Positions 37,255-47,096 of a DNA stretch of 64,000 bases are shown piece by piece. The notes under the pieces were generated by a model. That model was not told the origin of the DNA and made no database searches. It saw only the letters and a program-made list of their open reading frames with translations. Every line of letters starts with the position of its first letter. The stretch's first letter is position 1. The stretch covers positions 1 to 64,000 of the forward strand of contig NZ_MAUE01000013.1 of the NCBI RefSeq assembly GCF_001702265.1, given 5' to 3'. The translations under genes were made by a program, and so were the position numbers. Origin of the DNA: Pseudomonas aylmerensis (GTDB lineage Bacteria > Pseudomonadota > Gammaproteobacteria > Pseudomonadales > Pseudomonadaceae).

Positions 37255-38027
37255 GCCTTCACGACGCATTTGCCAGGGCCCTGCTGGCGCCCGACCAGGC
37301 TTGCCCCGACGGACTCTTCAGCAGCAATGGCGCCGACCCGGCCAGCCGCTTTGCGGTGTATCGCAACAATGTACACAGCGCGTTGATCAACGCCTTGGCG
37401 ACAGCCTACCCGGTGACCTTGCAACTGGTGGGAGATGAGTTCTTTCGCGCCATGGCCGGGCTCTACGTGCAAGCGTCGCCCCCTGCCAGCCCGCTGATCA
37501 GTGAATACGGCAGCACGCTGGCCGAGTTCATCCAGGCGTTCGAACCCGCCGCCAGCGTGCCGTACCTCGCTGACGTGGCACGCCTTGAGCGTCTGCGCGT
37601 GTGCGCCTACCACGCTGCGGATACGCCTGCGCTGGAGCAGCCGGCCATTCTCCATGCGCTGCAAGGCCAGACAGATCTGGGGCAATTGCGCCTGCAATTG
37701 CACCCGTCCCTCGCCACCCTGAATTCCGCCTATGCGGTGGTGGCAGTGTGGGCCGCGCACCAGACCGAGGACGCCATGGCCACCCTGAATCCCTGGCATG
37801 CCCAAGGCGCGCTGGTGTTGCGCCAGGGCCTGGCGGTCAAGGTGTTCGCCATCGACAGCGGCTCAGTCGCCTTTATCGACAGCCTCAAGCACGGCGCAGC
37901 GCTGGAAATGGCCGTGACCGACGCCCTCGAAGCCTCGGCCGAATTCGACCTGCACCACTGCCTGACGCTGCTGATCAGCCACGACGTCATCACTCACTTG
38001 CACTTGGAACCAAAGGTATCGCCATGA
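37251..38027 (+). CDS. bufC: DUF2063 RiPP-recognition partner, BufC-like
   Basis: This is a 258-residue protein of the DUF2063 (putative DNA-binding) family. The N-terminal helical domain ([15 protein letters not shown], then [34 protein letters not shown]) is the family hallmark, and the second half is an alpha/beta region. In bufferin systems this protein is the partner that delivers the precursor to the DUF692 enzyme; the old DNA-binding label is historical. I used ATG 37251, which overlaps the bufB stop, not a longer frame starting inside bufB. Confidence 0.85.
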   Translation: MSLHDAFARALLAPDQACPDGLFSSNGADPASRFAVYRNNVHSALINALATAYPVTLQLVGDEFFRAMAGLYVQASPPASPLISEYGSTLAEFIQAFEPAASVPYLADVARLERLRVCAYHAADTPALEQPAILHALQGQTDLGQLRLQLHPSLATLNSAYAVVAVWAAHQTEDAMATLNPWHAQGALVLRQGLAVKVFAIDSGSVAFIDSLKHGAALEMAVTDALEASAEFDLHHCLTLLISHDVITHLHLEPKVSP

Positions 38028-38509
38028 ACACATCCCCATCGTGCCTGGTGAAGCGGGCCATCGCGCTTTTCGAAAAAATCCCCTACAGCCTGATCGCCTT
38101 TCTCGCACGTTTCTCGATTGCCGCGGTGTTCTGGAAGTCCGGGCAGACCAAGGTCGAAGGCTTTGCGATTGACCTGGTCAGCGGCACCTTCCAACTGGGC
38201 GCGCCGAAGCTGGCGGCCTCGACCTTGCCGCTGTTTCGCAGCGAATACCACGTACCGTTGCTGTCACCGGAAGTGGCGGCGCACCTGGCAGCGTTTGCCG
38301 AGCATTTTTTCCCGGTGCTGATCCTGGTCGGGTTCGCCACGCGCTTCTCGGCCCTGGCCCTGATCGGCATGACCCTGGTGATTCAGCTGTTTGTATACCC
38401 CGATGCCTACCCGACCCACGGCACCTGGATTGCCTTGTTGCTGCTGTTGGTCGCCAAGGGACCGGGTTGCCTGTCCATCGATCACCTGATCGCACGCCGC
38501 TACCGTTAA
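38024..38509 (+). CDS. bufD: DoxX-family membrane protein, BufD-like
   Basis: This is a 161-residue inner-membrane protein of the DoxX family with about four hydrophobic segments (YSLIAFLARFSIAAVFWKSG, then FFPVLILVGFATRFSAL and GTWIALLLLLVAKGPGCL). It overlaps bufC by 4 bp (ATGA). DoxX proteins accompany most bufferin clusters, and a redox or quinone-linked role in maturation or export is suspected. A longer frame beginning at 37601 was rejected because it lies inside bufC. Confidence 0.85.
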   Translation: MNTSPSCLVKRAIALFEKIPYSLIAFLARFSIAAVFWKSGQTKVEGFAIDLVSGTFQLGAPKLAASTLPLFRSEYHVPLLSPEVAAHLAAFAEHFFPVLILVGFATRFSALALIGMTLVIQLFVYPDAYPTHGTWIALLLLLVAKGPGCLSIDHLIARRYR

Positions 38510-39414
38510 AGCCGGTCCAGGGCCTCGCCGCTGCGCTTGAACCAGTCCACCAGGTAATCGGCCAGTACCTGGGTGCGGCGCGGCAGCCCGCCCTGGTAAG
38601 GATGGACCAGGTACATCGGCAGGCTCCGCGTCTGATAATCGCGCAGCAGCCAGCGTAATCGGCCGTCAGCCAGTTCCGCCGGCAAGACGTAAGACGGCAG
38701 GCGAGCGATGCCGGCCCCCACCAGGGCGGCCTTTTTCAGCAGGTTGTAGTGGTTGGAGGCGAAGGTGCCACTGACCCGCACCCGCAGCAATTCGTGTTGC
38801 TGGTGGTACAACCATTCCTCACGCCCGCTGTAGTGGCTGTTGAGCAGGCAGCGGTGTGCGGCCAGGTCTGCCGGGGTCTGGGGTTCGCCATATTGCTCGA
38901 GGTAAGCCGGGCTGGCACACGTCATCTCGTGCCAGGCCAGCAACGGCTTGGCCACCAGGCGCTCGTGTTCAATCGCCCCCGAGCGCACACCCAGGTCAAA
39001 GCCGTCCCGCGCCAGGTCCCGGTAGCTGTTATTGAGCTCCAGTTCGATCTGCACCTGCGGGTATTGCTTGGAAAACTCCAGCAACAAGCCATCGAAGAAG
39101 GTTTCGCCCAGCGACACCGGCACCGTCATGCGCACCGGCCCGGCCAGGTCGTCCTTGAGCCGCGCCAACGCCTGGCGGGCGCGATCTACTTGCACCACCA
39201 GCGCCTGGGCCTGGGGTAACAAGGCCGCACCGGCAGCGGTCAGGCTGAGCTTGCGCGTGGTGCGGTGCAGCAGCACCACGGCGTACTGCGCCTCCAACTG
39301 GCTGATGCGCTTGGACAATTGCCCCTTGCTGCAGCCCAACTGCTCGGCCGCCACGGTAAAACTGCCCGCCTCGATCAGTACGGCGAAGGCCGCCAGGTCA
39401 TCCATCTCGCTCAT
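38506..39414 (-). CDS. LysR-family transcriptional regulator
   Basis: This is a 302-residue LysR regulator with the HTH at residues 5-65 (LAAFAVLIEAGSFTVAAEQLGCSKGQLSKRISQLE). Its effector domain (VRMTVPVSLGETFFDGLLLEF...) is in the YafC/DsdC-like CrgA branch. I used ATG 39414 with GGAAAC upstream; a second ATG three codons in is also possible. It converges on bufD with a 4-bp overlap and is divergent from the SDR gene at 39518 across 103 bp, so it probably controls that gene. Confidence 0.85.
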   Translation of the reverse strand: MSEMDDLAAFAVLIEAGSFTVAAEQLGCSKGQLSKRISQLEAQYAVVLLHRTTRKLSLTAAGAALLPQAQALVVQVDRARQALARLKDDLAGPVRMTVPVSLGETFFDGLLLEFSKQYPQVQIELELNNSYRDLARDGFDLGVRSGAIEHERLVAKPLLAWHEMTCASPAYLEQYGEPQTPADLAAHRCLLNSHYSGREEWLYHQQHELLRVRVSGTFASNHYNLLKKAALVGAGIARLPSYVLPAELADGRLRWLLRDYQTRSLPMYLVHPYQGGLPRRTQVLADYLVDWFKRSGEALDRL

Positions 39415-39517
39415 GGATTGTTTCCATTTGAAAACCAAAGGTTGCCTATTAGCGCGTTTATCCAGCAGAAAAGCCACACTAGACTGAACCTTCACTTACC
39501 CCTGGAGGAACAGCACC

Positions 39518-40117
39518 ATGAAAATCCTTTTGATTGGCGCCAGCGGCACCGTCGGCTCTGCGGTCAAGGCAGAACTGGCCCAGCGTCACGACGTGATCAG
39601 CATCGGTCGCAGCAGCGGCGACTTCCAGGTGGACATCAGCGACAGCGCCTCGATCCGCCGGCTGTTCGAACAAACCGGCAAGTTCGATGCACTGGTCTGC
39701 GCGGCAGGCAGCGTGAACTTCGTGCCGCTGGGTGACATGCACGACAGCGACTTCGAACTCGGCCTGCGGGACAAGCTGATGGGCCAGGTCAACCTGCTGC
39801 TGATCGGGCGTGAGTACGCCAACGATGGCGCCTCGTTCACCTTCACCAGCGGCATTCTGAACCGCGACCCGATCCGTACCGGTGCCTCGGCGGCACTGGT
39901 CAACGGCGCGCTGGATGCGTTCGTCAAAGCCGCCGCAATCGAATTGCCACGTGGCCTGCGCATCAACTCCGTCAGCCCGACGGTCCTGCTGGAAGCCATG
40001 GACAGCTACGCACCGTACTTCCGTGGCTACAAGCCGGCGGCCGGCGCCGACGTGGCATTGGCCTACGCCAAAAGCGTGGAAGGCTTGCAGACCGGCCAGA
40101 CCTACATCGTCGGTTGA
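39518..40117 (+). CDS. Short-chain dehydrogenase-like protein without YxxxK
   Basis: This is a 199-residue Rossmann protein. GASGTVGSAV (residues 7-16) is the NAD(P) loop, and CAAG and SPTVL correspond to the NNAG and PG regions of SDRs. The catalytic Ser is visible (FTFTSG), but the YxxxK motif is replaced by TGASAAL. The enzyme is therefore an atypical short SDR or has lost classical activity. GGAGG precedes the ATG. It is the target candidate of the divergent LysR regulator. Confidence 0.82.
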   Translation: MKILLIGASGTVGSAVKAELAQRHDVISIGRSSGDFQVDISDSASIRRLFEQTGKFDALVCAAGSVNFVPLGDMHDSDFELGLRDKLMGQVNLLLIGREYANDGASFTFTSGILNRDPIRTGASAALVNGALDAFVKAAAIELPRGLRINSVSPTVLLEAMDSYAPYFRGYKPAAGADVALAYAKSVEGLQTGQTYIVG

Positions 40118-40482
40118 GACGCGACGGCCTCACGGGAGAATTGAGACATCCATTCATTCACCAGCGCGCGCGGGGCAAACATCACGAACTCCCCGCCCAG
40201 CTGGCCTTGAACCCTGGACGTATTCAGCCGGTAGCCGTCCACATAGAGCGTCAGGTACCGCTGATACGTCAGCAGCGTGATGGACTGGGTCCTCGCCCTG
40301 GCCTCTGGACTCAACGTGACACTGACTTCAACGCGAGACGGGTCGGGGTCTTCAGGTCTTTTCAGCGTCACCGAGATCTTCGTGAAGTCGGTGGCCGACC
40401 AGTAGACGAGCCGGGCGGGCTCGTCTGCACAGGCCGCACTCGCCCAGAGCAGGAGAACGCACAGGCTCCATTTGATGTTCAT
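40102..40482 (-). CDS. Exported hypothetical protein
   Basis: This is a 126-residue protein with a signal peptide (SLCVLLLWASAACA, cleavage near residue 19) and a small beta-rich body (SQFSRE... at the end, VSVTLSPEARA and TLYVDGYRLNTSRV in the middle). I recognise no domain. It is probably periplasmic. Its 3' end overlaps the convergent SDR gene by 16 bp. It stands alone, with a divergent lipoprotein gene 182 bp away. Confidence 0.72.
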   Translation of the reverse strand: MNIKWSLCVLLLWASAACADEPARLVYWSATDFTKISVTLKRPEDPDPSRVEVSVTLSPEARARTQSITLLTYQRYLTLYVDGYRLNTSRVQGQLGGEFVMFAPRALVNEWMSQFSREAVASQPTM

Positions 40483-40663
40483 GGCAATCTCCGACCCAAA
40501 GATCTCGACTTTCTCACGACGTATCTGCCCTAACTATAGGAAACATCCCCCTTTGCACCGCCTGATTTCCCAACGCGTGGAGAACAGGTATTCAAACTGT
40601 GTCCCGTACTTGTGATGCAGCGCCAGCCTGCGTAACGTGGCGGCACTTGTCTGGAGACCCGAT

Positions 40664-41335
40664 ATGCGCGCCGCCCGTACCCTCGCCCTGTTTGCCTTGC
40701 TCCCCCTGTTCGCCGCCTGCCAGATGTTCGAAAGCGAGCCGGCCAAGCCGTCTCTCGCCGGGATGACCCGCATGCAGGGTGAACTCACCGCAGTGGGTGG
40801 CAAGCTGCTGTTCCAGCCGTGCAACGATAAACGCAACTACGTGGTCAACGACACCGGCGGCACCAGCATCCTGCAGGAGGCCGCCTCCCTGGCCGGCCAG
40901 CAGGGCGCGTTGTTTGCCGACCTGCGCGGCAAGTTTTCCGGGGTCGCCAGCGGCACCCAGGGTTCGGTAGACCTGCAACAGCTCTACCGTGTGGAACGCT
41001 CGACCTCGGCCTGCGACGACCCGGACTTCAAGCGCATGATCCTGCGGGCCAACGGCCACAAACCGGCCTGGGCGATGAATGTCACGGCCAAGGGCATGGT
41101 GCTGGAACGCGAAGGCCAGCCACCACTGGCGGTGCCATACGTCGAAGAGCAGATGGGCGACGGCCGTTTCAACCTGATGACCGAAGCCAATAACCAGCAC
41201 ATCGAACTGTGGGTGGCCCCGCAGCGTTGCATCGACAGCGTCAGCGGCAGCTTGCAACACATGACTGCCGAGTTACGCGTCAACGGCCAGGTACAGCGTG
41301 GTTGCGCGTCGTTCGGCGGCTCGCGGGACGACTGA
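40664..41335 (+). CDS. Conserved lipoprotein (COG3650-type)
   Basis: This is a 223-residue outer-membrane or periplasmic lipoprotein. The signal (RTLALFALLPLFAAC) ends in the lipobox FAAC, with acylation at C19. The mature part has two repeats of a short beta-rich module (GKLLFQPCNDKRNYVVNDTGG and an equivalent region) with several cysteines (CNDKR, ACDDPD, RCIDSV, GCASF). I call it COG3650-type from this look. Start ATG 40664 has GGAG 8 nt upstream; an upstream ATG at 40637 lacks one. Confidence 0.75.
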   Translation: MRAARTLALFALLPLFAACQMFESEPAKPSLAGMTRMQGELTAVGGKLLFQPCNDKRNYVVNDTGGTSILQEAASLAGQQGALFADLRGKFSGVASGTQGSVDLQQLYRVERSTSACDDPDFKRMILRANGHKPAWAMNVTAKGMVLEREGQPPLAVPYVEEQMGDGRFNLMTEANNQHIELWVAPQRCIDSVSGSLQHMTAELRVNGQVQRGCASFGGSRDD

Positions 41336-41441
41336 TTCGGCCCTGCGCTGTTTTAACATGTCGGAAAACCGCCATTGGGGCTTATAATCGCCGGTTTGCA
41401 AAACAGCCGGCCTCTCTGCCCGCCGCCTACCGGATCCCGTC

Positions 41442-43055
41442 ATGTTACGAATCACCGAACTCAAGCTGCCCATCGACCATCCCGAAGAAGACCTGCGGCC
41501 TGCCATCGTGCAGCGCCTGGGCATCGCCAGTGATGACCTGCTCGATTTCACCCTGTTCAAGCGCAGCTACGACGCCCGCAAGAAGTCGTCGGAGCTGTGC
41601 TTCATCTACACCATCGACCTGAACGTGAAAGGCGAAGCCGCGCTGCTGCTCAAGTTCGCCGACGACCGCAACGTCAACCCCGCGCCGGACGTGAGCTACA
41701 AAGTCGTCGGCCAGGCGCCGGAAGGCCTGGTCGAGCGCCCAATCGTGGTCGGTTTCGGCCCGTGCGGGATCTTCGCCGGGCTGTTGCTCGCGCAGATGGG
41801 CTTCAAGCCGATCATCCTCGAACGCGGCAAGGAAGTGCGCCAGCGCACCAAGGACACCTGGGGCCTGTGGCGTAAAAGCGTGCTCAACCCCGAGTCCAAC
41901 GTGCAATTCGGCGAGGGCGGCGCCGGGACCTTTTCCGACGGCAAGCTCTACAGCCAGATCAAGGACCCGAAATTCCACGGCCGCAAAGTCCTGCACGAGT
42001 TCGTCAAGGCCGGCGCGCCGGAAGAAATCCTCTACGTCAGCAAGCCGCACATCGGTACATTCCGCCTGACCGGCGTGGTGGAAAACATGCGCGAGCAGAT
42101 CATCGCCCTCGGCGGTGAAGTGCGCTTCGAGCAGCGGGTCACCGACGTGCTGATCGAGGACGGCCAACTGAACGGCGTGGTCATCGACGGTGGCGAGCAG
42201 ATCCTTTCCAGGCACGTGATCCTGGCCTTGGGCCATAGCGCCCGCGACACCTTCCGCATGCTGCATGGCCGTGGCGTGTACATGGAAGCCAAGCCGTTCT
42301 CGGTGGGGTTCCGTATCGAACACCCGCAGTCGCTGATCGATGCCGCGCGCCTGGGCAAATACGCCGGGCACCCGAAACTCGGCGCCGCCGACTACAAACT
42401 GGTGCACCACGCCAAGAACGGTCGTTCGGTCTACAGCTTCTGCATGTGCCCGGGCGGCACCGTGGTGGCAGCAACCTCCGAGCCGAACCGCGTGGTCACC
42501 AACGGCATGAGCCAGTACTCGCGTAACGAGCGCAACGCCAACTCCGGCATCGTGGTCGGCATCACCCCTGAGGTGGACTATCCCGGTGGCCCGTTGGCCG
42601 GTATCGAGTTGCAGGAACGCCTGGAATCTCACGCCTACATCCTCGGCGGCAGCAACTACGAAGCACCGGCGCAGCTGGTAGGTGATTTCATTGCCGGCAA
42701 GCCGTCGACCGCCCTTGGCAGTGTGGAACCGTCCTACAAACCGGGCGTGGCCCTCGGTGACCTGGCCCTGGCCTTGCCGGACTTTGCCATCGAGGCAATC
42801 CGAGAAGCGTTGCCGGCGTTCGAGAAGCAGATCAAGGGTTACTCGCTGCACGATGCGGTGTTGACGGGTATCGAGACTCGCACCTCGTCGCCGCTGCGGA
42901 TTACCCGTGATGAATCGATGCAGAGCCTGAACGTGAAAGGCCTGTTCCCGGCGGGTGAAGGCGCAGGCTATGCCGGCGGGATTCTATCGGCCGGTGTTGA
43001 CGGGATTCGGATTGCCGAGGCGTTGGCGCGGGATATGTTGGGCCTCCAAGCCTGA
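41442..43055 (+). CDS. FAD-dependent dehydrogenase (COG2509 family)
   Basis: This is a 537-residue flavoprotein. After an N-terminal domain of about 95 residues (ferredoxin-like), the FAD-binding site VVGFGPCGIFAGLLLAQMG (Rossmann GxGxxG, about residue 105) and NVQFGEGGAGTFSDGKLY are seen. The C-terminal LKGLFPAGEGAGYAGGILSAGVDGIRIAEAL is the FAD/NAD closing motif. The family is COG2509, uncharacterised FAD-dependent dehydrogenases. It is a single gene, closed by a REPIN. The physiological substrate is unknown. Confidence 0.88.
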   Translation: MLRITELKLPIDHPEEDLRPAIVQRLGIASDDLLDFTLFKRSYDARKKSSELCFIYTIDLNVKGEAALLLKFADDRNVNPAPDVSYKVVGQAPEGLVERPIVVGFGPCGIFAGLLLAQMGFKPIILERGKEVRQRTKDTWGLWRKSVLNPESNVQFGEGGAGTFSDGKLYSQIKDPKFHGRKVLHEFVKAGAPEEILYVSKPHIGTFRLTGVVENMREQIIALGGEVRFEQRVTDVLIEDGQLNGVVIDGGEQILSRHVILALGHSARDTFRMLHGRGVYMEAKPFSVGFRIEHPQSLIDAARLGKYAGHPKLGAADYKLVHHAKNGRSVYSFCMCPGGTVVAATSEPNRVVTNGMSQYSRNERNANSGIVVGITPEVDYPGGPLAGIELQERLESHAYILGGSNYEAPAQLVGDFIAGKPSTALGSVEPSYKPGVALGDLALALPDFAIEAIREALPAFEKQIKGYSLHDAVLTGIETRTSSPLRITRDESMQSLNVKGLFPAGEGAGYAGGILSAGVDGIRIAEALARDMLGLQA

Positions 43056-43063
43056 CACATTCC

Positions 43064-43124
43064 CCTGTAGGAGCCCGGCTTGTCGATTCGGCGCAGCGCC
43101 TCGAATCGGCAAGCCGGGCTCCCA
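43064..43124. repeat. REPIN between convergent genes
   Basis: GTAGGAGCCCGGCTTGTCGATTCG and CGAATCGGCAAGCCGGGCTCC form an almost complete hairpin with a short loop (GCGCAGCGC). It fills the gap between the COG2509 gene and the convergent PLP-enzyme gene and may serve as a terminator for both. Confidence 0.9.
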
Positions 43125-43127
43125 AGG

Positions 43128-44222
43128 TTAAATGTTGGCGCGCAGGATGCTGTCCGGCAACGCCTCGCCGTGCTCCACGCTGGCCGCCACGGCCGCGATC
43201 AAACCGTCCAGGGCATAGCCCTGCCCCGCCAGCCACGCCTGATCGTAATAGGTGGTTGCATACCGCTCGCCGCCATCGCACAAAATCGCCACGATCGAAC
43301 CCGACTCCCCCGCAGCCTTCATCTGCTGCGCCGCCACCAGCGCGCCAATCAGGTTGGTCCCGCTGGAACCCCCGACCCGCCGCCCCAACCGCTCGGCCAG
43401 GTAATGCATGGCCGCCAGTGACAGCGCATCCGGGACCTTGACCATCGCATCAATGACCTTGGGCAAAAACGACGCCTCGACGCGTGGCCGGCCAATGCCT
43501 TCGATGCGCGAACCGCAGTCCAGGCGCAGGCTGGCGTCGCCACTCTGGTAGAAATCGAAAAACACCGAGCGCTCGGCATCCGCACACAACACGCGGGTGC
43601 AGTGCTGGCGGTAGCGCACATACCGTCCGAGGGTGGCGGTGGTGCCGCCAGTGCCAGGGCTGGAGATCAACCAGCTTGGCTCAGGATGCTGCTCGAAGCG
43701 CATCTGCTGGAAAATCGACTCGGCGATGTTGTTGTTCGCGCGCCAATCGGTGGCGCGTTCGGCGTAAGTGAACTGGTCCATGAAGTGCCCGCCGCTTTCC
43801 TGCGCCAGGCGCTCGGATTCGGCGTAGATCTGCGTCGGATCCTGGACCAGATGGCTCTTGCCGCCATAGAAGGCAATCTGCGCGATCTTTTCCTGGGAGG
43901 TGGTGGCCGGCATCACCGCAATGAACGGCAAGCCGAGCAGGCGCGCGAAGTAGGCCTCGGATATCGCCGTCGAACCGCTGGACGCCTCGATCACCGGCGC
44001 GCCGGGCTTGAGCCAGCCATTGCACAGTGCGTACAGGAACAGCGAACGCGCGAGGCGATGTTTCAGGCTGCCGGTGGGGTGGCTGGACTCATCCTTGAAG
44101 TACAACTCGATACCCGGCAAGCCTGGCAGCGGCAAGGGAATCAGGTGCGTGTCGGCGCTGCGCTGGAAGTCTGCTTCAATGATACGAATGGCTTCGCGGG
44201 CCCAAGGACGGTGGTCGCTCAT
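43128..44222 (-). CDS. PLP-dependent cysteine synthase-like enzyme
   Basis: This is a 364-residue fold-type II PLP enzyme. The Schiff-base lysine is in the motif [13 protein letters not shown] (about residue 54). The substrate loop is [12 protein letters not shown] and the PLP-phosphate loop is [12 protein letters not shown]. It is longer than CysK/CysM, with an N-terminal extension, so it belongs to the separate branch of cysteine-synthase-family proteins in pseudomonads, whose real reaction (cysteine synthase, desulfhydrase or other lyase) is not certain. ATG 44222 chosen on family length. Confidence 0.82.
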   Translation of the reverse strand: MSDHRPWAREAIRIIEADFQRSADTHLIPLPLPGLPGIELYFKDESSHPTGSLKHRLARSLFLYALCNGWLKPGAPVIEASSGSTAISEAYFARLLGLPFIAVMPATTSQEKIAQIAFYGGKSHLVQDPTQIYAESERLAQESGGHFMDQFTYAERATDWRANNNIAESIFQQMRFEQHPEPSWLISSPGTGGTTATLGRYVRYRQHCTRVLCADAERSVFFDFYQSGDASLRLDCGSRIEGIGRPRVEASFLPKVIDAMVKVPDALSLAAMHYLAERLGRRVGGSSGTNLIGALVAAQQMKAAGESGSIVAILCDGGERYATTYYDQAWLAGQGYALDGLIAAVAASVEHGEALPDSILRANI

Positions 44223-44438
44223 GGCGGGGTTCTCTAAGGGTTTCAGCCCTAACTTTAAGGGTTTTCCTACACTGCACACAGATACAGTGAAGACTCAATT
44301 GGACACACAATTGCTAGGCTCAGGCGCAATGCCGCCCGAGCCTGTCCCTTATAACAAATAAGAATATAACTTTTGTTTTAACAACTAACGGTACGGGTTA
44401 GGGTACCCACCTAATTGAACCTCATTGGAGAGCATCCC

Positions 44439-45614
44439 TTGCCTCTGCGTAGCACTTTCACGCGTTTCTTCCAGCTGGAAGCCGCCAGCGGTCTGTTATT
44501 GATCGCCGCTGCGGCCCTGGCCCTGATTATCAACAATTCGCCCTTGTCACACCTGTACGCGGCGTTTCTCGACGTGCCGGTGGTGGCGCAGATCGGCGCG
44601 CTGAAAATCGCCAAGCCAGCCCTGTTGTGGATCAACGATGGCCTGATGGCCTTGTTCTTCCTGCTGATCGGCCTGGAGGTCAAGCGCGAGCTGCTTGATG
44701 GTCACCTGTCCAAGCCATCGCAAGTGGTACTGCCCGGTGCAGCCGCCATCGGCGGCATGGTCGTGCCAGCGCTGATCTACTGGGCGATCAACAAGGACTA
44801 CCCCGCCGCACTCTCCGGCTGGGCGATTCCGATGGCCACCGACATCGCCTTCGCCCTGGGCGTCCTGGCGCTGCTGGGCAAGCGCGTGCCAGTGTCGTTG
44901 AAGCTGTTCCTGATGACCCTGGCGATCATCGATGACCTGGGCGCGATCATTGTCATTGCCGTGTTCTACTCTGCCGACCTGTCGGGTGCCGCCCTGGCAG
45001 GTGCGGGCGCCTGCCTGATCGCCTTGATCGCGATGAACCGCCTGGGCGTGATCAAGCTCGGGCCGTACCTGATCATTGGCCTGATCCTATGGGTCTGCGT
45101 ACTCAAGAGCGGTGTACACGCGACCCTGGCCGGCGTGACCCTGGCGTTCTGCATCCCGATGCGCACCAAGAACGCCGAAGCCTCGCCACTGATGACCCTG
45201 GAGCACGCCCTGCACCCTTGGGTGGCCTACGGCATCCTGCCGCTGTTCGCCTTCGCCAATGCGGGTGTTTCGCTGACGGGCGTCAGCCTCGAAAGCTTCA
45301 CCCACCACGTGCCGATGGGCATCGCCGCCGGCCTGTTGATCGGTAAAACCGTCGGGGTGTTCGGCCTCACCTGGCTGGCCATCAAGACCGGCCTCGCCGC
45401 CCTGCCCAGCGGCGCAAATTGGGGCCAGGTGTTCGGCGTGGCAATCCTGTGCGGCATCGGCTTCACCATGAGCCTGTTCGTCGGTTCCCTGGCGTTTGTA
45501 CCGGGGGCCAGCGAGTTCGCCGGCGAGGACCGCATGGGGATTCTGACCGGGTCGATCCTCGCGGCATGCATCGGCTACGCGGTAACGGCGATGGCGAGCC
45601 GCAAGAAAGCCTGA
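44439..45614 (+). CDS. nhaA: Na+/H+ antiporter NhaA
   Basis: This is an electrogenic Na+/H+ antiporter of the inner membrane, 391 residues (E. coli 388), with about 12 hydrophobic segments. The transport aspartates are in [19 protein letters not shown] (DD pair). [13 protein letters not shown] and the start [19 protein letters not shown] are characteristic. I chose TTG 44439, which has GGAG 8 nt upstream, over a TTG at 44415 without one. A strong terminator follows. Confidence 0.93.
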   Translation: MPLRSTFTRFFQLEAASGLLLIAAAALALIINNSPLSHLYAAFLDVPVVAQIGALKIAKPALLWINDGLMALFFLLIGLEVKRELLDGHLSKPSQVVLPGAAAIGGMVVPALIYWAINKDYPAALSGWAIPMATDIAFALGVLALLGKRVPVSLKLFLMTLAIIDDLGAIIVIAVFYSADLSGAALAGAGACLIALIAMNRLGVIKLGPYLIIGLILWVCVLKSGVHATLAGVTLAFCIPMRTKNAEASPLMTLEHALHPWVAYGILPLFAFANAGVSLTGVSLESFTHHVPMGIAAGLLIGKTVGVFGLTWLAIKTGLAALPSGANWGQVFGVAILCGIGFTMSLFVGSLAFVPGASEFAGEDRMGILTGSILAACIGYAVTAMASRKKA

Positions 45615-45638
45615 GCTGACTGAACCCACCCCCATGAA

Positions 45639-45675
45639 AAAACCCCAACCGGTTACCCGGTTGGGGTTTTTCTTT
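45639..45675. terminator. Bidirectional terminator between nhaA and the SlyB-like gene
   Basis: AAAAACCCCAACCGG pairs with CCGGTTGGGGTTTTT across a short loop, with A-run before and T-run after. It can end nhaA on the plus strand and the convergent lipoprotein gene on the minus strand. Confidence 0.95.
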
Positions 45676-45691
45676 GCCTGCCGATTACCGC

Positions 45692-46156
45692 TTAGCGGGT
45701 AACGCGGCTGGTGCCATCAACGGTCATGATGCGCACGCGGTCGCCGATGCGGAAGATTTCATTCTCCTGCACGGCCTGCACGTAGGCGCGCATGCTGCCA
45801 TCGTCTTCACGAACGGTGATTTCCACACCTTGGGTGCGGGTCAGGCCTTCTTCGGTAGCCGAGCCCAGCAGGCCACCGGCAACGGCGCCGATCACGGCAG
45901 TCACGATGCTGCCACGGCCGCCACCGATGGCGCTGCCGCCAACGCCGCCGATGACTGCGCCAGCAGCGCCGCCGATTGGGGTCTTGGTACCTTCGATTTT
46001 CACCGGACGCAGGGATTCGATGGTGCCCATGCGCACGGTCTGCACACGACGTGCTTCGTCACGGGAGTACGAGTCGCCGGTCAGACTCGAGGCGCAGCCA
46101 CCCAACAGCAACGACAGGGTGGTAAAGCAGGCAACCAGTAAAACGGACTTACGCAT
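45692..46156 (-). CDS. Outer-membrane lipoprotein, SlyB-like glycine-zipper family
   Basis: This is a 154-residue lipoprotein. The signal MRKSVLLVACFTTLSLLLGGC has the lipobox LLGGC. The central segment GAAGAVIGGVGGSAIGGGRGSIVTAVIGAVAGG (about residues 56-92) is a glycine-zipper 2TM domain as in SlyB/PcpY. ATG 46156 is chosen; a longer frame to 46240 has no signal. SlyB proteins are Mg2+/PhoP-linked envelope stabilisers in enterobacteria; here the regulon is unknown. Confidence 0.85.
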   Translation of the reverse strand: MRKSVLLVACFTTLSLLLGGCASSLTGDSYSRDEARRVQTVRMGTIESLRPVKIEGTKTPIGGAAGAVIGGVGGSAIGGGRGSIVTAVIGAVAGGLLGSATEEGLTRTQGVEITVREDDGSMRAYVQAVQENEIFRIGDRVRIMTVDGTSRVTR

Positions 46157-46421
46157 AGCATCAACTCCAAAGGACAGGTATTCATTAGACGCTGCGGCTT
46201 GGCGCCTGTCACGGCAAGCCCCGCAGAAAATTGCTTTCATTCAGCCTGAGTACAGACAGCCAGTAACAGAAAACTCGACGAACGGTAGCTTGGCCTTTGT
46301 GCCAAGAGATGTATCGACTGCTCCACCATTGTAGCCGCGCAGCCGCACGCAACCCAAACCTCCTGATATAGAGACGTGAGCGCGGCGGACAACATTCAGG
46401 CGAAGTGACGAAAGGTGAGGT

Positions 46422-47069
46422 TCAGGGCGCGAGGCGCTCGCGGACCCAGTCGGCCCCTTGCAGGCGGTAGTTCAGGCGATCATGCAGGCGGCTCGCGCGG
46501 CCTTGCCAGAACTCGATGCGCTCGGGCAGCAGGCGGTAACCGCCCCAATGCTCGGGACAGTCGGGCTGGGTGTCACTGAAGCGCTGCTCGGTGGCCTTGA
46601 GCAGGTCCTGCAGTTCTTCGCGATCACGGATGACCCGGCTCTGCGGAGACGCCCAGGCTCCCAGGCGGCTGCCCAAGGGGCGCACCTGGTAGTAAGCGTC
46701 CGATTCCTCAGGCGTGACCTTGACCACCCGCCCTTCGATGCGCACCTGGCGCTCGAGGGTCGGCCAGAAAAAGGTCATGGCCGCGAAGGGCCGCGCCGCG
46801 AGCTGTTCGCCCTTGGCGCTCTGATAGTTGGTGAAGAAGGTAAAGCCCTGCGCATCCAGGCCCTTGAGCAACAGGATGCGGCAATGTGGGCGACCGTCCT
46901 GGTCAACCGTGGCCAACGTCATGGCATTGGCCTCCACCGGCGGTTGCTCGGTTTTCACCGCATCGCCAAACCACTGGTGGAACAACGCAAACGGTTCGCT
47001 CGGGGCCTGGGCCTCGCTCAAACCGTCCCGTGTGTAGTCACGGCGCATATCGGCCAGTGCCTGGGTCAT
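46422..47069 (-). CDS. pdxH: Pyridoxamine 5'-phosphate oxidase
   Basis: PdxH oxidises pyridoxine or pyridoxamine 5'-phosphate to PLP with FMN. It has 215 residues (E. coli 218). The N-terminal [27 protein letters not shown] and FMN-binding [24 protein letters not shown] are conserved, and the C-terminal [22 protein letters not shown] signature is exact. It is downstream of the OmpA lipoprotein gene by 27 bp on the same strand and may share its transcript. Confidence 0.96.
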   Translation of the reverse strand: MTQALADMRRDYTRDGLSEAQAPSEPFALFHQWFGDAVKTEQPPVEANAMTLATVDQDGRPHCRILLLKGLDAQGFTFFTNYQSAKGEQLAARPFAAMTFFWPTLERQVRIEGRVVKVTPEESDAYYQVRPLGSRLGAWASPQSRVIRDREELQDLLKATEQRFSDTQPDCPEHWGGYRLLPERIEFWQGRASRLHDRLNYRLQGADWVRERLAP

Positions 47070-47096
47070 GCAGCTTTATCCTTCTGGTTCAACGGA

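Noticed and set aside
41445..42851. Minus-strand frame opposite the COG2509 gene
   Set aside because: It covers the same DNA as a clear flavoprotein with FAD motifs and shows no domain or ribosome site of its own.
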